Positions 13,568 through 13,893 of a stretch of DNA of 13,893 nucleotides are shown piece by piece. The stretch spans positions 1 to 13,893 of the forward strand of contig JAZOPS010000014.1 of the NCBI GenBank assembly GCA_045655645.1, read 5' to 3'. Positions within the stretch are counted from its first letter, which is position 1; every line of letters begins with the position of its first letter. The notes beneath the pieces were generated by a model. The model was given only the letters and a program-made list of their open reading frames with translations. It was not told the DNA's origin and searched no databases. The position numbers were made by a program, and so were the translations under genes. The stretch comes from Fimenecus sp045655645 (lineage in GTDB: Bacteria > Bacillota > Clostridia > Oscillospirales > Acutalibacteraceae).

Positions 13568-13852
13568 TTACTGTTCTACTGGATAAACGCTAACCTTTTT
13601 TCTGTCTTTGCCCATTCTTTCGAACTTAACTTTACCGTCGATAAGTGCGAAGAGAGAGTCGTCTGAACCACGGCCTACGTTGTTGCCTGGGTGGATGTGA
13701 GTGCCACGCTGTTTAACGAGGATGTTACCAGCGAGAACGAACTGTCCGTCAGCTCTTTTAACGCCAAGACGTTTTGATTCTGAGTCACGGCCGTTCTTTG
13801 TAGAACCCATACCTTTTTTATGAGCAAATAACTGAATGTTGATTTTAAGCAT
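13568..13852 (-). CDS. rpmA: 50S ribosomal protein L27 with Prp-cleavable N-terminus
   Basis: A 94-residue bL27, a large-subunit protein whose N-terminus reaches the peptidyl-transferase centre. The body is typical: AHKKGMGSTKNGRDSESKRLG, GQFVLAGNILVKQRGTHIHPG and FALIDGKVKFER. It begins with MLKINIQLFA before HKKG, the Firmicutes extension that the cysteine protease Prp must remove so that the mature N-terminus fits the ribosome. The ATG at 13852 is chosen because AGAGGTG stands about 8 bases before it; the six codons upstream are not L27. It overlaps the end of the putative prp gene by 8 bases and probably belongs to the usual rplU-prp-rpmA operon. Confidence 0.97.
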   Translation of the reverse strand: MLKINIQLFAHKKGMGSTKNGRDSESKRLGVKRADGQFVLAGNILVKQRGTHIHPGNNVGRGSDDSLFALIDGKVKFERMGKDRKKVSVYPVEQ

Positions 13853-13893
13853 CAAAAACACCTCTTTCAAGTTTCAAGTTGTTGGGATACTGA
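13845..13893 (-). CDS. prp: Probable C-terminus of Prp, the L27-processing protease (rest outside window)
   Basis: The minus-strand frame entering at the right edge reads QYPNNLKLERGVFDA and stops with TAA at 13847-13845, overlapping the rpmA start. The pattern Tyr-x-x-Asn-Leu-(Lys/Arg)-(Leu/Val) resembles my memory of the end of Bacillus YsxB/Prp (DYKDNLRV). Position immediately before rpmA and the cleavable L27 N-terminus both predict prp here. Only 15 residues are visible and the catalytic His/Cys lie outside, so the call rests on synteny and this short match. Confidence 0.6.
   Translation of the reverse strand, partial: QYPNNLKLERGVFDA

Overview
The window comes from an AT-rich, low-GC Gram-positive genome. 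It is most likely an anaerobic gut-type Clostridia (Oscillospiraceae/Ruminococcaceae-like), which is an inference from gene content. The support is an L27 with the Firmicutes-type cleavable N-terminus, clostridial 2[4Fe-4S] ferredoxin, RicT, DarA, a YerC-type TrpR-like regulator, a SpoIID-domain protein, AGGAGG-type ribosome binding sites and sigma-A promoters with TGn extended -10 boxes. I see no prophage, transposase, CRISPR array, tRNA or rRNA. The gene set reads as chromosomal, with one accessory-looking stretch at the left.

Left part (1-4667). The end of a GNAT acetyltransferase is followed by a short, hairpin-rich intergenic stretch. Next come an Ntn-type linear amide hydrolase whose catalytic Cys lies about 75 residues inside the protein, a convergent M20 metallopeptidase, and, divergent from that, an SGNH/GDSL hydrolase followed by a heavy-metal exporter of the ArsP_2 type with a His/Cys-rich cytosolic or loop segment. 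This part holds several hydrolases of unknown substrate, each with its own readable promoter.

Middle (4675-6747). A three-gene operon with overlapping ATGA junctions encodes a TrpR-like repressor, a class I methyltransferase and the redox chaperone Hsp33 (HslO). It ends at a strong terminator shared with the convergent ferredoxin gene.

Right part, minus strand (12518 down to 6759). A sigma-A promoter starts a long, tightly packed run: citrate synthase, an unrecognised 8-TM membrane protein, an AEC-family carrier, the c-di-AMP receptor DarA, DNA polymerase III delta' (HolB) and RicT, then a ferredoxin that also has its own promoter. The darA-holB-ricT core is widely conserved in Firmicutes; here it sits behind carbon-metabolism and transport genes, without tmk and yaaR in the visible places. 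Divergent from citrate synthase is a SpoIID/LytB-domain protein, and convergent to that is rpmA (L27), preceded by what looks like the last codons of prp, the protease that matures L27.

Three of the intrinsic terminators share an almost identical GC-rich stem and tail (CCCCAnCG / CGGTGGGG followed by ATTTTTGTGTT), and a fourth shares the stem core. One copy lies between two divergent promoters, where no visible gene needs it. No clear new defence or biosynthetic system is present. The best leads are the internal-Cys amide hydrolase, the unknown 8-TM protein linked to citrate synthase and darA, and the repeated terminator element.
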